A stretch of 64,000 nucleotides of DNA from Edolisoma coerulescens (Eukaryota; Chordata; Aves; Passeriformes; Campephagidae): contig VWZW01004128.1 of assembly GCA_013397115.1 (NCBI GenBank), positions 1,115,767 to 1,179,766 of the forward strand, in the 5' to 3' direction. The notes under the pieces were generated by a model, which saw only the letters and a program-made list of their open reading frames with translations, searched no databases and was not told where the DNA came from. Positions within the stretch are counted from its first letter, which is position 1, and the number at the start of each line of letters is the position of its first letter. The position numbers and the translations under genes are program-made. Shown piece after piece: positions 23,068-34,860 of the stretch.

Positions 23068-23303
23068 TCATAGAATTCTACAGTGGTTTGGGTTGTAAGG
23101 AACCTAAAGATCACTTATTTCCAACCCCCCTGCACCTTCCACTAGACCAGGTTGCTCTGAGCCCCATCCAACCTGGCCTTGGACACTTCCAGGGATGGGG
23201 CAGCCACAACTTCTTTGGGCAACCTGTGCCAGGGCCTCACCACCCTCTGAGTGGTGAATTTTAGGTTATAATGATCTATAATAATTATATTTTACCTTAT
23301 AAT
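23051..23303 (+). repeat. 15-bp direct repeat flanking a CR1 copy
   Basis: ATTTTACCTTATAAT occurs at 23051-23065, just outside the CR1 tail, and again at 23289-23303, past its truncated end. A related ATTTTAGGTTATAAT sits between them at about 23259-23273. This could be a target-site duplication with extra filler, or local tandem AT-rich duplication unrelated to insertion. Confidence 0.6.
23068..23262 (-). mobile_element. CR1 LINE, 5'-truncated 3' end
   Basis: It starts at TCATAGAATTCTACAGTGG. Compared with other copies it has lost the CATGGGCAGGGACA step before CACCTTCCACTAGACCAGG. It continues to AACCTGTGCCAGGGCCTC and ends at GAGTGGTGAATTTTA. Confidence 0.94.
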
Positions 23304-23654
23304 AATCTTGATACTATTGTCTTCTTTCCTATGCATGCCATTGCTCACCTGAAGGGATTAGCCTCAGGCAAAGTTTCTTTTTGAGGTGCCAGTGGTGACA
23401 TCCAGTTCCTTTCGGTGGCTTCAGTTTCTGTTAGGAGTGTGCCTGCTGTAACACTTCCCCTCCATCATCGTTTCACATTTATTGGGCCTGGTGTAGATAA
23501 TTCTAAGCCATATTGAAGTAAAATTTCTGAATAAGAGGAAAAATCAACTTATATGCTCAAGAAGGCAGTGAGGTGGCATTTTGGAGACCATGAGCTTCTG
23601 TGAGGGACTTGACATGTCATCCCCCTTCTTTGCCCATCAGTTGATGTTCCCCAT
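23263..23654. other. Short unique interval
   Basis: AT-rich at the left edge (the TTATAATGATCTATAATAATTA area), then ordinary unique sequence. Nothing is recognisable. Confidence 0.5.
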
Positions 23655-23750
23655 GATCACAGAATCACAGAATGTTTTGGGTTGGAACGGACCTTAAAGG
23701 TGATCCAGTTCCAAACCCTTGCCATGGGCAAGTCCACTAGACTATGTTGC
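23655..23750 (-). mobile_element. CR1 LINE, very short 3' end
   Basis: Two octamers (GATCACAGAATCACAGAATG), then TTTTGGGTTGGAACGGACC and GCCATGGGCAAGTCCACTAG, with the GGGACACCTT step deleted. Similarity fades near TATGTTGCTTATCC. Confidence 0.88.
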
Positions 23751-25475
23751 TTATCCTGGTTATGTTCAGGCTCAGGTAGTGATGACACCAGTCCCAAGGG
23801 ACTTGATGTTCCTGGAGACCTGTGACGCCTTCCGTGGTCAGTGGAGCACCTCTGGGGAGGCTCTGGTCTCTCTTCCTTGGCTGCAGAGCTGGATTTATAG
23901 ACATAACACTTCAGTTATGTAGGTGAACTTGGCTTTTTCTCCCTTCTCTGTTCCCTAACACGTCCAGAGAATTTAAATTGAATCCATGTTAGTATTTACT
24001 GCTTTCAGATGTGCTCACTCAGCACTCTGGATGCTGTTCATACCCCTGTAAGCCTCTTCTTGCACACCCCAATCCTTTGAACGATTGGAAAATCTTTGAC
24101 AAAGTATTTAATTAGCTGTGTTACAGCCTCGCTGCCCGGACTTGGCAATATTTGTGATTCTGCTTGTGTTTGCTTCCTCCTTAAGTCATGACTGGAAAAA
24201 AGACAGCCATGATTCCCAGTCAAAGCTCACTGGATCTGGGATCCCTCTGAGCTCATGCATCACCAGGGAGCTGTTTTGAGCTTTCATCTCTGCTGTTTGT
24301 GGTGTTTTTTCCACATTAGAGAAACTAAGGTGAAATTTTTCTCCTACTGGAAACCCTAAAATCGAAGCGGAAGCATTAACTGCATTTGAAGTTATGACTT
24401 GGAGCAGGTTGCCATCATTTTACATCCTGTATATTTAATTCCTTTGCAGAAAACAACCCTTTGGTACAATAATTCCCAACCCAAATCCTGCCTAGGAGGT
24501 GCAACACCAGCTGCTAAGGTCATCTTTCCACTTTGGGACAAACATTGGGATGGTCACTTGGAGGATCTTCCTTGTTTCTTCTGTGCCTTTTACTTTGATC
24601 CAGGAGCACTTTTTTTATCCAGCCTCCTGGCATCTTTGCAAGGAAGGGCAGTATCGAGAGAAAATAATTTACAGGACTTGGTGGCATGGTGCCATTTTGT
24701 TACAGTGTAATCACGCTTGAAATATTCAATAGAACATCGTTCTGGAGTTAATGGGGGAGATTGTTGTTGGATTATATCCCATGCGATTTTTCTTTCTCTG
24801 TGTGTAGAGTTTTCTTGCTGCAAATGAGATAAATAAAGGATTATATCTACCTTCTTAATAGCTGGTATCAGAAGTGAAGTGCTTCCAATAAAGTATTCCT
24901 ATATTTTTTTCCCCATGTAAGACTGTTTTACAAGCTTATGTCCTTCTGGTTTTTTTTTACCCTCTTTAAATAATCTTAGAATCAGGTTAGAAATTGTTTC
25001 CCTTTTCCCAAACTCTGGATAAAACATCTCTTCACAAAAATAGCAGAATGATGTTACGTTTTATTTGTTGTAGGAAGAAAAACAGCGAGTTGGAGGTGAA
25101 CAGCAGAGTGAAAGTTCCTTGAGAAGATGGGAATTGCTTTTTCTCTTTTCTTATGTTTTGGTGGTTGTTGTCAGATCTGCAGCAGTGAACTAGTGATGCT
25201 GTGCAGGTGCTGCAGCTGCTTGAGGGACAACAGAGAGAGGTCTGTAAGAGTATCAGCAGAGTATTTCTGGGTGTCAGGAGGCTGCAGGATTCATCTTCTC
25301 ATCAAAGCAGGGCTGAGGGAAATTGAGGCCCCTTAGAGAACCATTGCAGGTGATTTTCAGTATCAGTCTGGAAAAATCAAAATGTCCTTCCATACAGGCG
25401 AGATAAAAGAAAGGTAATTCAAGGCAGCTTGAAGATCTCCGTTTTTCTCAGAGACTTTCATCAATTGTGGGGGTT
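23751..25475. other. Unique non-coding DNA
   Basis: About 24070-24230 (with TATTTAATTAGCTGTG and GCCTCGCTGCCCGG) is a minor candidate for conserved non-coding sequence. Open frames at 24399-24823 occur on both strands. There are AT-rich tracts around 24840-24980. No exon is recognised. Confidence 0.45.
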
Positions 25476-25575
25476 CCAGAATGGTTTGGGTTGGAAGGAA
25501 CCCTCAAGACCATCCAGTTCCACCCCCTGTCATGGGCAGGGTGAGGACCAGGTTACTCAAAGCCCTGCCCAACCC
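25476..25575 (-). mobile_element. CR1 LINE, short 3' end without octamer tail
   Basis: CCAGAATGGTTTGGGTTGG leads into GAAGGAACCCTCAAGACC and CATGGGCAGGGTGAGGACC, where the CACCTTCCACTA step is replaced. It ends at AAGCCCTGCCCAACC. Only a partial octamer precedes it. Confidence 0.88.
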
Positions 25576-26708
25576 ATTCTGTTTTAAAAACTGGTGATCT
25601 TTGCAGTTTTTTTGGAGATGTGTGTGCAGTACCCACTGCCCTGTTACTCTTAGATTTAGTATTGGCAGCACTTTCTTATTCAACATGCTGCTCCTTGTCC
25701 TATTTTCTAGAGAAGAAAGTATTCTTGACAGTCACAAAGGACACTGGAGTAGATAAAGTGTTATTGTATGGTAATTCCTGCACTCCAAAGTTACGAGGAA
25801 CCTTTGATCAGTCCTCTGCATGATTATCTTAATATCACCAAGGCTGATAATGTAAATGGAGATTTCAAGCTTGACCTGATTCATAAATAGGATAAGTTAA
25901 AATGATGAACGTGATTGAGTTATTTGCTGCAGCTGCTTCCAGGGCTGGATTGATTTGAATTTCTGCTGACAAGGCATTGAGACCTCTGGGAAGGACATCC
26001 CTGAGTTTATTAGCAGAGCGCTGGGGAAGGAGGAGTTTTGAGGATGTGGAGGGTGAGTGAGTGGTGGTGGGCTGGCTGGGCTCCAAAGCCTTGGGCTGAT
26101 AGTGAGGTCTTCTGCAATAATTTGGTCTGGTTTGAGCAAAAAACCTAAATTAATGTAATAACTTTAGTTGAAAGATGTGTTCCTGGAATTGTCACTGCAG
26201 TCAGTGCATCTCAGTGATGGTTCTTGATTTGCCTGGTACCATGGGCTCCTGATTGTTGCTGGTTTGGAGTTTGGGCATTTAAACAAATTCTGACTTGTTG
26301 ATCAGGGGTTCTGTTTGGGTTATTTGTATGTTCTGGTAAAAGCTTTTGTTGGCAAAAGATTCTCCATTCCTTGGTGAGATTTTGTCTCAGACACAGGAAT
26401 TGTGAAATCAGTGGGGTGCAGGACCCAAGTTGGATGCATGCTTTGGAAATCTCTCTTCTGCAGCATCCCAGTTGCTTATCTGAACATCAGACACAAATCA
26501 GTTTTTCTTCTTTTGTCTTAAGATTTCACCTGCGTATAACTTCCATCAGAGTTTACATTGGGTCTGAAACATTTGACATCACAGAAATTCCTGGTTGTGA
26601 ATCTGTCTATAGGGTTTCTTGCCTCCTGGCTCTTGATGAAGAAGGAGCATCTCAGTGGTGTCACTGTAGCACTTCCCACTGAAGGCTTGAGGCAAAAAAA
26701 TCACTGAG
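25576..26708. other. Unique non-coding DNA
   Basis: Mixed-composition sequence. A 103-codon frame at 26371-26682 and overlapping minus frames at 25865-26139 lack domains. Nothing else is recognisable. Confidence 0.45.
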
Positions 26709-27048
26709 TTCAGCCTGGAGAAAAGAAAGCTCCAGGGAGACCTTAGAGTCCCTTCCAGAGCCTAAAGGGGCTCCAAGCGAGCTGGAGAGGGACTTTGGAC
26801 AAGGGATGGAGTGACAGGGCAGGAGGCAATGGCTTTAAACTGACAGAGGGAAGACTTAGATGGGATATTGGGAAGAAATTCTTCCCTGTGAGGGTGGTGA
26901 GGCCCTTGCACAGGTTGCCCAGAGAAGCTGTGGCTGTCCTAGCCCTGGAAATGTTCAAGGCCAGTCTGGACAGGGCTTGGAGCAGCCTGGTCTAGTGGAA
27001 GGTGTCCCTGCCCATGACAGGGGCTGGAACTGGTTGATCTTGGTCCTC
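26709..27048 (+). mobile_element. CR1 LINE, 3' fragment lacking its terminal tail
   Basis: A plus-strand copy from TTCAGCCTGGAGAAAAGAAAG. Its ORF2 end is open and clear: GNGFKLTEGRLRWDIGKKFF, then PVRVVRPLHRLPREAVAV, then SLDRAWSSLV. The 3'UTR proceeds through GGTGTCCCTGCCCATGACAGG but breaks off at TTGATCTTGGTCCTC, before TTCCAACCC and the octamers. The lost 3' tip must reflect a later deletion. Confidence 0.94.
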
Positions 27049-28391
27049 ACCCTTCTCCATATCCTGCGTATGGGCCGGGAGCTGGCTGTGTGCTCTGCTG
27101 TGCCCTCACATCTCCAGCTGGGATTTGTTTTCTCTCTAGATATTCATCCCCATCCACATATTTCATCTACCGACTCTCCTTTACTTAACCTGCAAAGATT
27201 TAAGGCACTTAATGGCTGGAGGCTTTGGCAACATGAATTAAAAGCCTTTTATAAATCAGTATTTGGTAGTCTCCACCTCATTGTGTAAGGGTAGAAAGCG
27301 ACTGCGTCTCCTCCTCCTGCTGCTTCAGGGCTCTGTCCTTGTGTTAAATCCTCCTTCTTATTGTGTTTCTTCTGTAAATCCTGCAGGTTGTAACAGTCTC
27401 CTAAATCTTACAGATTGCTGTAGAAAATATCTTCTGTGTTTACTTGATTGTTAGTTGTAAGAGAGTCATTTGTATTTGACCAGCTTTACATAACTCTATG
27501 TGTGTGTATATATATATATACATAATATTTCATTCCTTGCACAAATCCCTATATATGTTATTTTTTTTTTTTTAATTCTAAGAAGCTGGGTAAACTTCGT
27601 CAACCTGTTGTGAAGTGATGCCTCATTTTTATCCGAGTCAAGATCTCAGTGCACAGAAGAGGCCCCCAGCTGTTCCCATTTCTGCACCTCTTTTATACAG
27701 CACCTGAGATCATCTGATTGGCTTTAACTTCTGCCACATCCCAGCAAATCTGGTGTTGGCAAATGCAGCAACTCAGCTGATGTGCACTGATATGAAAAAA
27801 ATTAGGTTTTCCTGGTGCTTTAGCTTTGGGAAGGGGATTTTAGTGCATCCACATTTCTACAGGCATCTGAATTACAGCCCCATTTTTTATTTGGCTTCTT
27901 TTCTCTACATTTTTCTCCAGCACTGCTGCTTTTTATGGGACTTTTTAAAAACAAAAATAGTGAATTTTTTCCTACTCAAAAATCAAAAGTCTGATGCTGG
28001 AAAGGGCTTTTACAAATGCTGTGCAGCGCTGCTGCTGGGAACAGCCTCCCATAGCAACCTTCAGCTTGAAAGCTAAAATCACATCACCCCATATGACAGC
28101 TTTATTATTAGATTGGCATGTGAACCCTTTGGAAGGGGTCTAGGTGGCAACAAAAAGTTCCCCTAGATTCTGTATTTAAGAGGTTTTTATATTTATTTTG
28201 GATTTTGTGGGGTTTTTTTTGTCACTTTTGAGTTTTGCTTTTGTTTATTTTTTTTTTCTGGTTTAAATTTTCTTTTTCTCAGATAGAATAAATGTTAGAA
28301 AAGTGAGAGACACCACCCTAGGGAAGGTGGAAGATCTCTGCCATGGGGAATGACACATGATCGTGGCTGTCACCAGAGCAATTTCACAGAA
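27049..28391. other. Unique non-coding DNA with TG/TA simple repeat
   Basis: A (TG)n(TA)n microsatellite at about 27499-27521 and a T13 tract at 27561-27573. It is T-rich around 28180-28275. A 107-codon frame at 27753-28076 has no domain. Confidence 0.5.
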
Positions 28392-28612
28392 AAATAGAAT
28401 CAGAGAATGATTTGGGTTGGAAGGGACCTTGAAGATCATCTCATTCCAACCCCTGCCATGGGCAAGGACACCTTCCACTATCCCAGGTTGCTCCAAACCC
28501 CATCCAACCTGGCCCTGAACACTTCCAGGGATGGGGCAGCCACAGCTCCTCTGGGCAACCTGTGCCAGGGCCTCACCACCCTCACAGGGAAGAATTTCTT
28601 CCTTAATATCTA
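28392..28612 (-). mobile_element. CR1 LINE, 5'-truncated 3' end
   Basis: It begins AATAGAATCAGAGAATGATTTGG and is well conserved through CCACTATCCCAGGTTGCTCC, GGGGCAGCCACAGCTCCTCTG and GGGAAGAATTTCTTCC. The break is at TTAATATCTAT. Confidence 0.95.
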
Positions 28613-29002
28613 TTTTTTCCTAGTATCTATTTCATGTTTTTTCTACTTCTACACATGGACAAGATGGGAGTCCTTGCTGGACAGCAGGGGGTTTGGGCTC
28701 AGGTTATGCTTTATTTGGGATTTGTGTTTATTGCAGTGACACATGTGCCCTTCCTGTTGTTCAGCCACTTGGCAGACTTGTGTCACATCTCCATGCTGGC
28801 TTTGCTTACTCAAAACTTGTGGTGGGAGGACTCAAAGGACCTGGAGAGCTCAGGGAAACTCCTGACAGTAATTGGGGGACCAAATCAGGATTTCCAGATC
28901 CAGTCTGAGATAAGGCTGATGATGATGGGAGAGTTTGTCTTCATTGAGCTTGGTATTACTCATCTGATGGATTGGACAGACTCTTCCTCCCCACTGGAAA
29001 TC
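28613..29002. other. Short unique interval between two CR1 copies
   Basis: The interval lies between a minus-strand copy on the left and a plus-strand copy on the right. A 146-codon plus frame (28634-29074) runs through it into the right-hand CR1, so it is not an independent gene. Confidence 0.5.
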
Positions 29003-29114
29003 CAGGTTGGGTGGGGCTTGGAGCAACCTGGTCTAGTGGAAGGTGTCCTGCCCGTGACAGGAGATGATCTTTAAGGTCCCTTCCAACAGAAACCCGTCTG
29101 CGTTTCTGTGATTT
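29003..29114 (+). mobile_element. CR1 LINE, very short 3' end
   Basis: AGGTTGGGTGGGGCTTGGAG, then CAACCTGGTCTAGTGGAAGG, GGTCCCTTCCAACAGAAACC and a diverged octamer (GCGTTTCTGTGATT). The GGGGTTGGAAC step is deleted. Confidence 0.92.
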
Positions 29115-30545
29115 TTGGAAAAACATTTGCAGAATAGTTGGACATGTGTGGCTCACTCTGAGCTGGAGGCTGCTGGGACTTCTCTGGCTGCCAGGGTAAG
29201 AGCCATAAAATGCCTTGTGCTGTCGATGATACCAACTGGTGTGATCCCCCTGCTCATATTTCACTGGTGCAGAGACAGCCACATCCACACTTTTGAGCCA
29301 CCTGGTCCATGGGAGGAGCAGCATCACTCCTGCTTCCTGCTTGAGCTCTGGACTTCTCATCCCAAGCTCTTCTGGGGAGGAAGAAAGCTCCGTGGAGGAG
29401 AGGGGGTGGTTTTCTGTGCTGGCTGTGGGCGAGGAGACAGCCAGGCTTAGACCCTGGGAAAGCTCTGGTGATAGAGAAAAGGGTTTGGGGTCCGTGTGAG
29501 GAGTTGCCTCGCTTTATCTGTGATTCCTTCAAAAGCTTTTCAAGCTTTTCTAACAGGCTTTGTGTGTGTCTCCATCCTCCATTTAAATCCTATTCCTCTC
29601 CATCCCTTTGCACTTCATAGAGAAGCAAGAAGTGACTCATTACACAGCCTACGAGGAAGCCTTAATGAATAAATGCATTTAAGAAAAAGAAGAAAAGAAA
29701 AAATAGAGTTCTGTCTGGGGCAGACTGGTGCTTTTGCTGTCTTGAACTCTGAAAGAATTAAGTTAGGCTGCTTCTTTTTATTTGCTTTTAATTAATTGAG
29801 TCACTTTTGTGCTGTTGTTAAGACGAATAGGACTTTGTTGGGACTAGAGCTGTGGGTTTGTGGGTTGCTTTTTCTATTTTGGGGTTTATTTGGTCTTAAT
29901 TTGCTTGAAACATCAAGAGCAAAATTTGCAAATCTCCCAAGCTTCTTCCTTTTCTATTTCCCTTCTTTCTCCTTCAAACCTTGTTGCTGGCAGCATTGCA
30001 TGGGGAGAGGAGCAGTTCAGTGCCCCGTGGTGCTTTCTGGTCATTCTTGGCACTAATTGGAGCACAGTGGTGTCTTTTGAGGCACCTGCAGTGTTTTGGA
30101 GGTTGGTGGGCTCCCCTTGCCTTGCAGAGGAGCTGTATTTTCCTGCCAAGTCCCTGAAACAATTCTGTTTATTTACCTTTCTTCCTTTGCTGCTCCGATG
30201 GAAAGAACCTTGGTGACACTTTTCACTTTTTCTCCGGTGATAAAACAACCACACAGACCTGCAGTTTTAAAACTAGAACTTCTGCATCCCTTTTCTTGCT
30301 TCGACATGTTCTGGTCAGGCTGGAATCTCTGCTCAGGACTCCTGAACAGAGCAGGACACAATGTGCATATATATTTATATAATCCCTGCATTTAATGAAT
30401 TTAAAAAAAAGATTTAAAAAGATTAAAAATTCATGAAATTTATGTAATTCTTTCAATGCATGAATTTTGGAGTACATGGGAACAATAGGGGCAGTTGGCT
30501 GGGTCTGGTGGTTATAACTAGGAATTGCACTTGTTTTTATTTAAA
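29115..30545. other. Unique non-coding DNA
   Basis: This contains overlapping both-strand frames (29115-29532, 29796-30254) with no domain. An AT-rich patch at 30380-30470 includes a short inverted repeat (AAAATTCATG / CATGAATTTT). An A/G-rich stretch lies around 29680-29705. Confidence 0.45.
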
Positions 30546-30649
30546 GGTGGTGAAAAATGTCCCTGCTCATGGCAGAGGGGTTGAAGCAAAATGGTCTTTA
30601 AGGTCCTTTCCAACATAAATGATTCTGTGATTCCATGATTCTATGATTT
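30546..30649 (+). mobile_element. CR1 LINE, very short 3' end
   Basis: GTGGTGAAAAATGTCCCTGC is a decayed form of GTGGAAGGTGTCCCTGC. It is followed by TCTTTAAGGTCCTTTCCAAC and three good octamers (ATTCTGTGATTCCATGATTCTATG). Only about 100 bp inserted. Confidence 0.92.
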
Positions 30650-31465
30650 TTCATTTTGAAGATTCACCTTGAATTAAAAAGCTCATTAGTGCTCCTCTTC
30701 TCCATGAGCTCCAAATCTGTTTTTTTTTTTTTTTTTTTAATTGTTTAAATACAGCAAAGCAATGTTTTCAAAGGGAGGGAAGAGGGTGAGAAAGAAGTGT
30801 GGGTGCTCCTCAGAGATCGAGCCGATCCATTTTTGTCTTGTTATATATCATTTTAACTTAATGCTGTTATATTATTTCAGCTGTGCTTGGTTTTCAGATT
30901 GGGTGCAGATATGAAGTTGCTATAACAACATGATGATTCACACAATGCAAGCAACAATCTGCCCGGATTTATTTTTCTATCATGACGACTTAGATGTTTT
31001 TGGTGGGGATTTCTGTCTATTTTCAGATAGGCCATGCCATTATCTCTCTGCAGTGATTTGTGTTGGATTACCTGGACTTGAGGTGGTAACACCTGAGTTT
31101 GTGTAACAGACCCAGAGGTCTCAAAGCAATTCCCAAAAGTCAGTGCTGTGGTGCAAGATTTAGGGTGGGAGATGGAGGCACAGGGATGTGGGAGTGGCCC
31201 AAGCACCTCCAGCATGTCAGGTGTGCAAACACAGCACCTGGCACCTTGTACCTGTGCTCGGGTGGTTTTCCCTCTCTCAGCCTGCAGTGATAGAGCAGCC
31301 AAACTGATTATTTCTGAGAGTGTCCTGATCCTTGTTGTTTAGAAAGAGAAGCACAAGTTAAGATCTCTTGAATTTCTCATAGGAACATCTTGTCAATGTT
31401 TCTGTTGCCACCTAAAGGTCCTCTGGAATCACTGGGGAGTTCAGCGGTAGATCCAAAAATCTTTA
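30650..31465. other. Unique non-coding DNA with T19 tract
   Basis: A T19 tract lies at 30720-30738. About 30890-31010 (ATGACGACTTAGATG, CAATCTGCCCGGATTT) is a weak candidate for conserved non-coding sequence. A 141-codon minus frame (30877-31302) shows no domain. Confidence 0.45.
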
Positions 31466-31862
31466 ACAGAATCACAGAATGGGTTGGAAGGGACCTTAAA
31501 GATCATCTGATCCCAACCCCCTGACATGGGCAGGGACACCTTCCACTATCCCAGGTTGCTCCAAGCCCCATCCAACAGGGCTGGGGCAGCCACAGCTTCT
31601 CTGAGCAACCTGTGCCAGGGCCTCACCATCGTCATGGTAAAGAATTTCTTCCTAATATCTAATCCAAATCTTTCTGCTTTTACCTTAACACCATTCCCCC
31701 TTGTCCTGTCACTCCAGGTCCTTGTCCAAAGTCTCTCTCCAGCTCTCTTGGAGCTCCTCTAAGACTGAAAGGGTGCTCTAAGGTCTGTCTGGAGCCTTCT
31801 CTTCTCCAGGCTGAACAACACCAACTCTCTCATCCTGTCTTTATAGCAGAGATGCTCCAGAA
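31466..31862 (-). mobile_element. CR1 LINE, 3' fragment of about 400 bp
   Basis: It starts ACAGAATCACAGAATGGG. There is a deletion between CCATCCAACAGGG and CTGGGGCAGCCACAG, removing the TTGAACACTTCC step. It then runs through CCCCCTTGTCCTGTCACTCC, GCTCTCTTGGAGCTCC and CTTCTCCAGGCTGAACAAC to ATGCTCCAG. It is close to the 60759-61217 copy in its CAGCTCTCTTGGAGC segment. Confidence 0.95.
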
Positions 31863-32230
31863 GATTTAATTAATAAATCTGTTTCTTTTTATTTCTTTTT
31901 TTAATTGCAGTCTGCAATAACAGAAATGCTTTATTTAGGTCTTTTAATAGAAAAAAAGAAATACCTAGAATTAGGGATGATTGATTTTTCTCTGAAAGAT
32001 GACAAATTATATAGAAATATCTGCTTCCTGCCAATTTCAAGTTGCTTCTCCTTTGAAAGAGCAGTCGTGATGGGAAATGTTTCAAGGTACCTCCAGACAC
32101 TTTGTCAGCTTCTCAGTTCTGAGCCTTGAGCAATGGAAATGAATGCCTTGAGCTTCCAGAAGCCTCACACTGAGAGCTTCTCCTTTTCTCTCTCCTCTCT
32201 CTTTTCTGCCCTAATGTTGGGAGAACACAT
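31863..32230. other. AT-rich unique interval
   Basis: An AT-rich spacer between two minus-strand CR1 copies. There are small frames on both strands and no recognisable element. Confidence 0.5.
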
Positions 32231-32474
32231 AAAATCACGGAATCATGGAACTGGAAGAGACCTCGAAGACCATCTTATTCCGACCCTACTGCCATGACAG
32301 GGACGCCTTCCACTATCCCAGGTTGCTCCAAGCCCCATTCAACCTGGCCTTGAACACTTCCAGGGATGGGGAGTCCTCAACCTCTCTGAGCAACCTGTGC
32401 CACGGTCTCACCACACTTGTAGTAAAGAATTTCTTCCCTAATATCTGATCTAAACCTGCCTTTCTTCATTTACT
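32231..32474 (-). mobile_element. CR1 LINE, 5'-truncated 3' end
   Basis: AAATCACGGAATCATGGAACTGG (a GGTTTGGGTT step is missing) leads to GACAGGGACGCCTTCCACTA, CTTGAACACTTCCAGGGATG and AAAGAATTTCTTCCCTAATA. It ends after CTGATCTAAACCTGCC. Confidence 0.94.
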
Positions 32475-34480
32475 CCTTCCCTGCTTTATTTACATCTGTA
32501 AATGGAGAAACATGCCCTGGCAACTCTCTTGGAGTTTTGTTTTTTTCCAGTTTTAAAGCTGAGATTTTTTTTTCGTGAAGTGTATTTGTATTTCCTAATT
32601 TGTATTTTCTTGCTAACAAATAAAGGATTACTTGATTAATTTTTGGCAATTTTTTTTTCCCCATGTAGAGCTGTAGCAGGGCTCGATGCCTTTTGGAAAA
32701 AGGCTCTTCCTCCTTGCACAGTCCTGTGCAGATCTGAAAACCATCCAGAGATGACAACAGGCTTTTGTCCAGCCTGCCTGTTGAGCTGGTGTCTCTTTAT
32801 TTTCCCTGACAACTGGAATGCAGTTGATCCTGTAAAATGTCTGGGCTTTCTGTCCTGCCTAATTGTGTTAAACTGTATTTGCATCCTAAAGAGAGCGGCT
32901 GGGAGAGGATGTTGAAGCCTTATATGCATTTTTAAGCTCATAAATGCCATCAGTGAAGTCTAAAGCATCAGATAACTGACTCTGAAGGCCTTGCTGAAAT
33001 GCACTGATGCCTTTATGCCTTTGTGAGTTGTCTTCCCCTGCACTGAATCTCCAGATCCTACACGTGTTGCTGTCAGCTGTATTAGGGATAAGGAGGAATC
33101 ATAACTGTGAAAACAGCCCTGGGGGCTGTAAATATCTGCACACCATCAAGTGAATTTTGCAGTTTTGCAGGGGATCGCATTCTTGTTCCTATGGTAAGAC
33201 TTTTGTTGCAGTGCAAGAAGCTGTTTTCAGACCTCTCCTCCTGCGTCAGAGGAACCATTTTCTCCTGGTGCTTCTTCATGTGCCCTACCAACCCCCACTC
33301 CACCTTTTCAACAATTGGATATTTGGGCACCACAGTAAAATTGCAGTAAAAGTGGAGACAATGGAATATATATTCCAGTCAATCACAACTTTTTCTGGAG
33401 GTGTGTTCCAAAAGTTTAAAGCACGTGAAGAAGGCGAGTCAGCATAGTAGATGAGATTTTGTGGGTATCACTAAGGGCTGTTGCTTTCACCTTGCTCCTG
33501 GGCATGGTTTTTATCCCTTGACCACATCGATCATCCTGACCTGATCCCACACAGCCTCTTCCATGCAGATTTCTCCTCCTGTGACCTCCTCTGCGCATGG
33601 GATGAGGACTTCCATGTTTGGTTTGGTGGCTCCTTGGAGGAAACCTCTTTCTGTTCATCACAGTCCTGCAATTTTAGCCTCTGACTCTTGGTTCTGTGGC
33701 TTCTTCTCTTGCCCGTGTTTTCTCCTGGGCACATTACAGAACTGTGCCAGTCTGATACCCATGGCCTGGGACAAAAGACTGTGTCTCACACAGCTCCTTT
33801 TGTGCACGTGAGCATTTCTGTGATGGGTCGAAGATGATTCTCCCTCTGAGTCATGCAACTGCTGTTTCCTTCTCTAAGAAATCTGGTAAAATCAGTAGAA
33901 GGAATGGGAGGGAAGAAACAGAAAGTGTCTCTGCATTTCAAGAGAAAAATCAACAGCTCCCCCATGGTGGTTGTTGTGGCAGCAATTTGCATCTCAATTT
34001 CAACCCCAAAATAGCCATCAAGTGCAGGCAGCTGTGTTTGCTGTCCCAAAAGGTGTCTGAGAGGGTGTTGGTTTTCTTGCTGTGGTCCTGATGGTGTGAT
34101 GAGCCATGAAGGAACCGTCAGCCACGTGCATGAGGAAAAGAAAAATCAGTTGGGGTTTGCAGCAAGACCTGGGGAATGTCTTGTCTTGCCATGTTGGTGC
34201 CTTGCTGCTGAACAGGGTTTTCACGATGATTTCAGGGCTGTGAGTCAGTGTCTGTCCTGGTGTTCCCTCTGATAGAAGTGTTCATCTGAGCTGGAGTTGG
34301 AGAGTCCTAAGACCAGCTGTAGCTCAGATATCAGGGTTTTGCCCTGGTCTGGTAGTGCAGTGTTATGGCTTTGCCCCAAACCTCTCTGTTGATGTTGCAT
34401 TGGGGGTGAAGATGTTTCCCCAGGTGGTTCAGATGGAGGGTCACTAAGCTGATCTCAGGGCTGGAGCTATGGAGACAGGC
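32475..34480. other. 2 kb unique interval
   Basis: No repeats recognised. Many overlapping frames of 60-105 codons occur on both strands at 32470-34224, as expected for balanced-composition non-coding DNA. No domain and no promoter context. Confidence 0.45.
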
Positions 34481-34860
34481 GGAGAGAGTTGGGATTGTTC
34501 AGCCTGGAGAAAAGAAGACTCCAGGGAAAGCTGAGAGCCCCTTCCAGTGTCTCAGTGGGCTCCAAGAGAGCTGGAACGAGACTTTGGACAAGGGCATGGA
34601 GGGACAGGACAAGGGGGAATGGCTTTAGGCTGAAAAGAGGACATGTTTATATAAGAAGAAATTCTTCCCTGTGAGCGTGGGGAGACCCTGGCACAGGTTG
34701 TCCAGAGAAGCTCTGGCTGCCCCATCCCTGGAAGCGTTCAACGCCAGGTTGGACAGGGGTTGCAGCAACCTGGTCTGCTGTCCCTGCCCATGCAGGGGGT
34801 TGGAACGAGATGATCTTTAAGGTCCCTTCCAACCCAAACCATTCTGTGGTTCTGTGATTC
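34481..34860 (+). mobile_element. CR1 LINE, 3' fragment of about 380 bp
   Basis: A plus-strand copy from GGAGAGAGTTGGGATTGTTC. ORF2 is recognisable as GLFSLEKRRLQGK, then DRTRGNGFRLKRGHV. A deletion at CATGTTTATATAAGAAG disturbs the frame. It then runs through TTCTTCCCTGTGAGCGTGGG and GGTTGGAACGAGATGATC to the tail ATTCTGTGGTTCTGTGATTC. Confidence 0.95.

Noticed and set aside
30720..30738. T19 tract as the poly-A tail of a minus-strand processed pseudogene
   Set aside because: No polyadenylation signal complement or gene-like sequence follows on the appropriate side.
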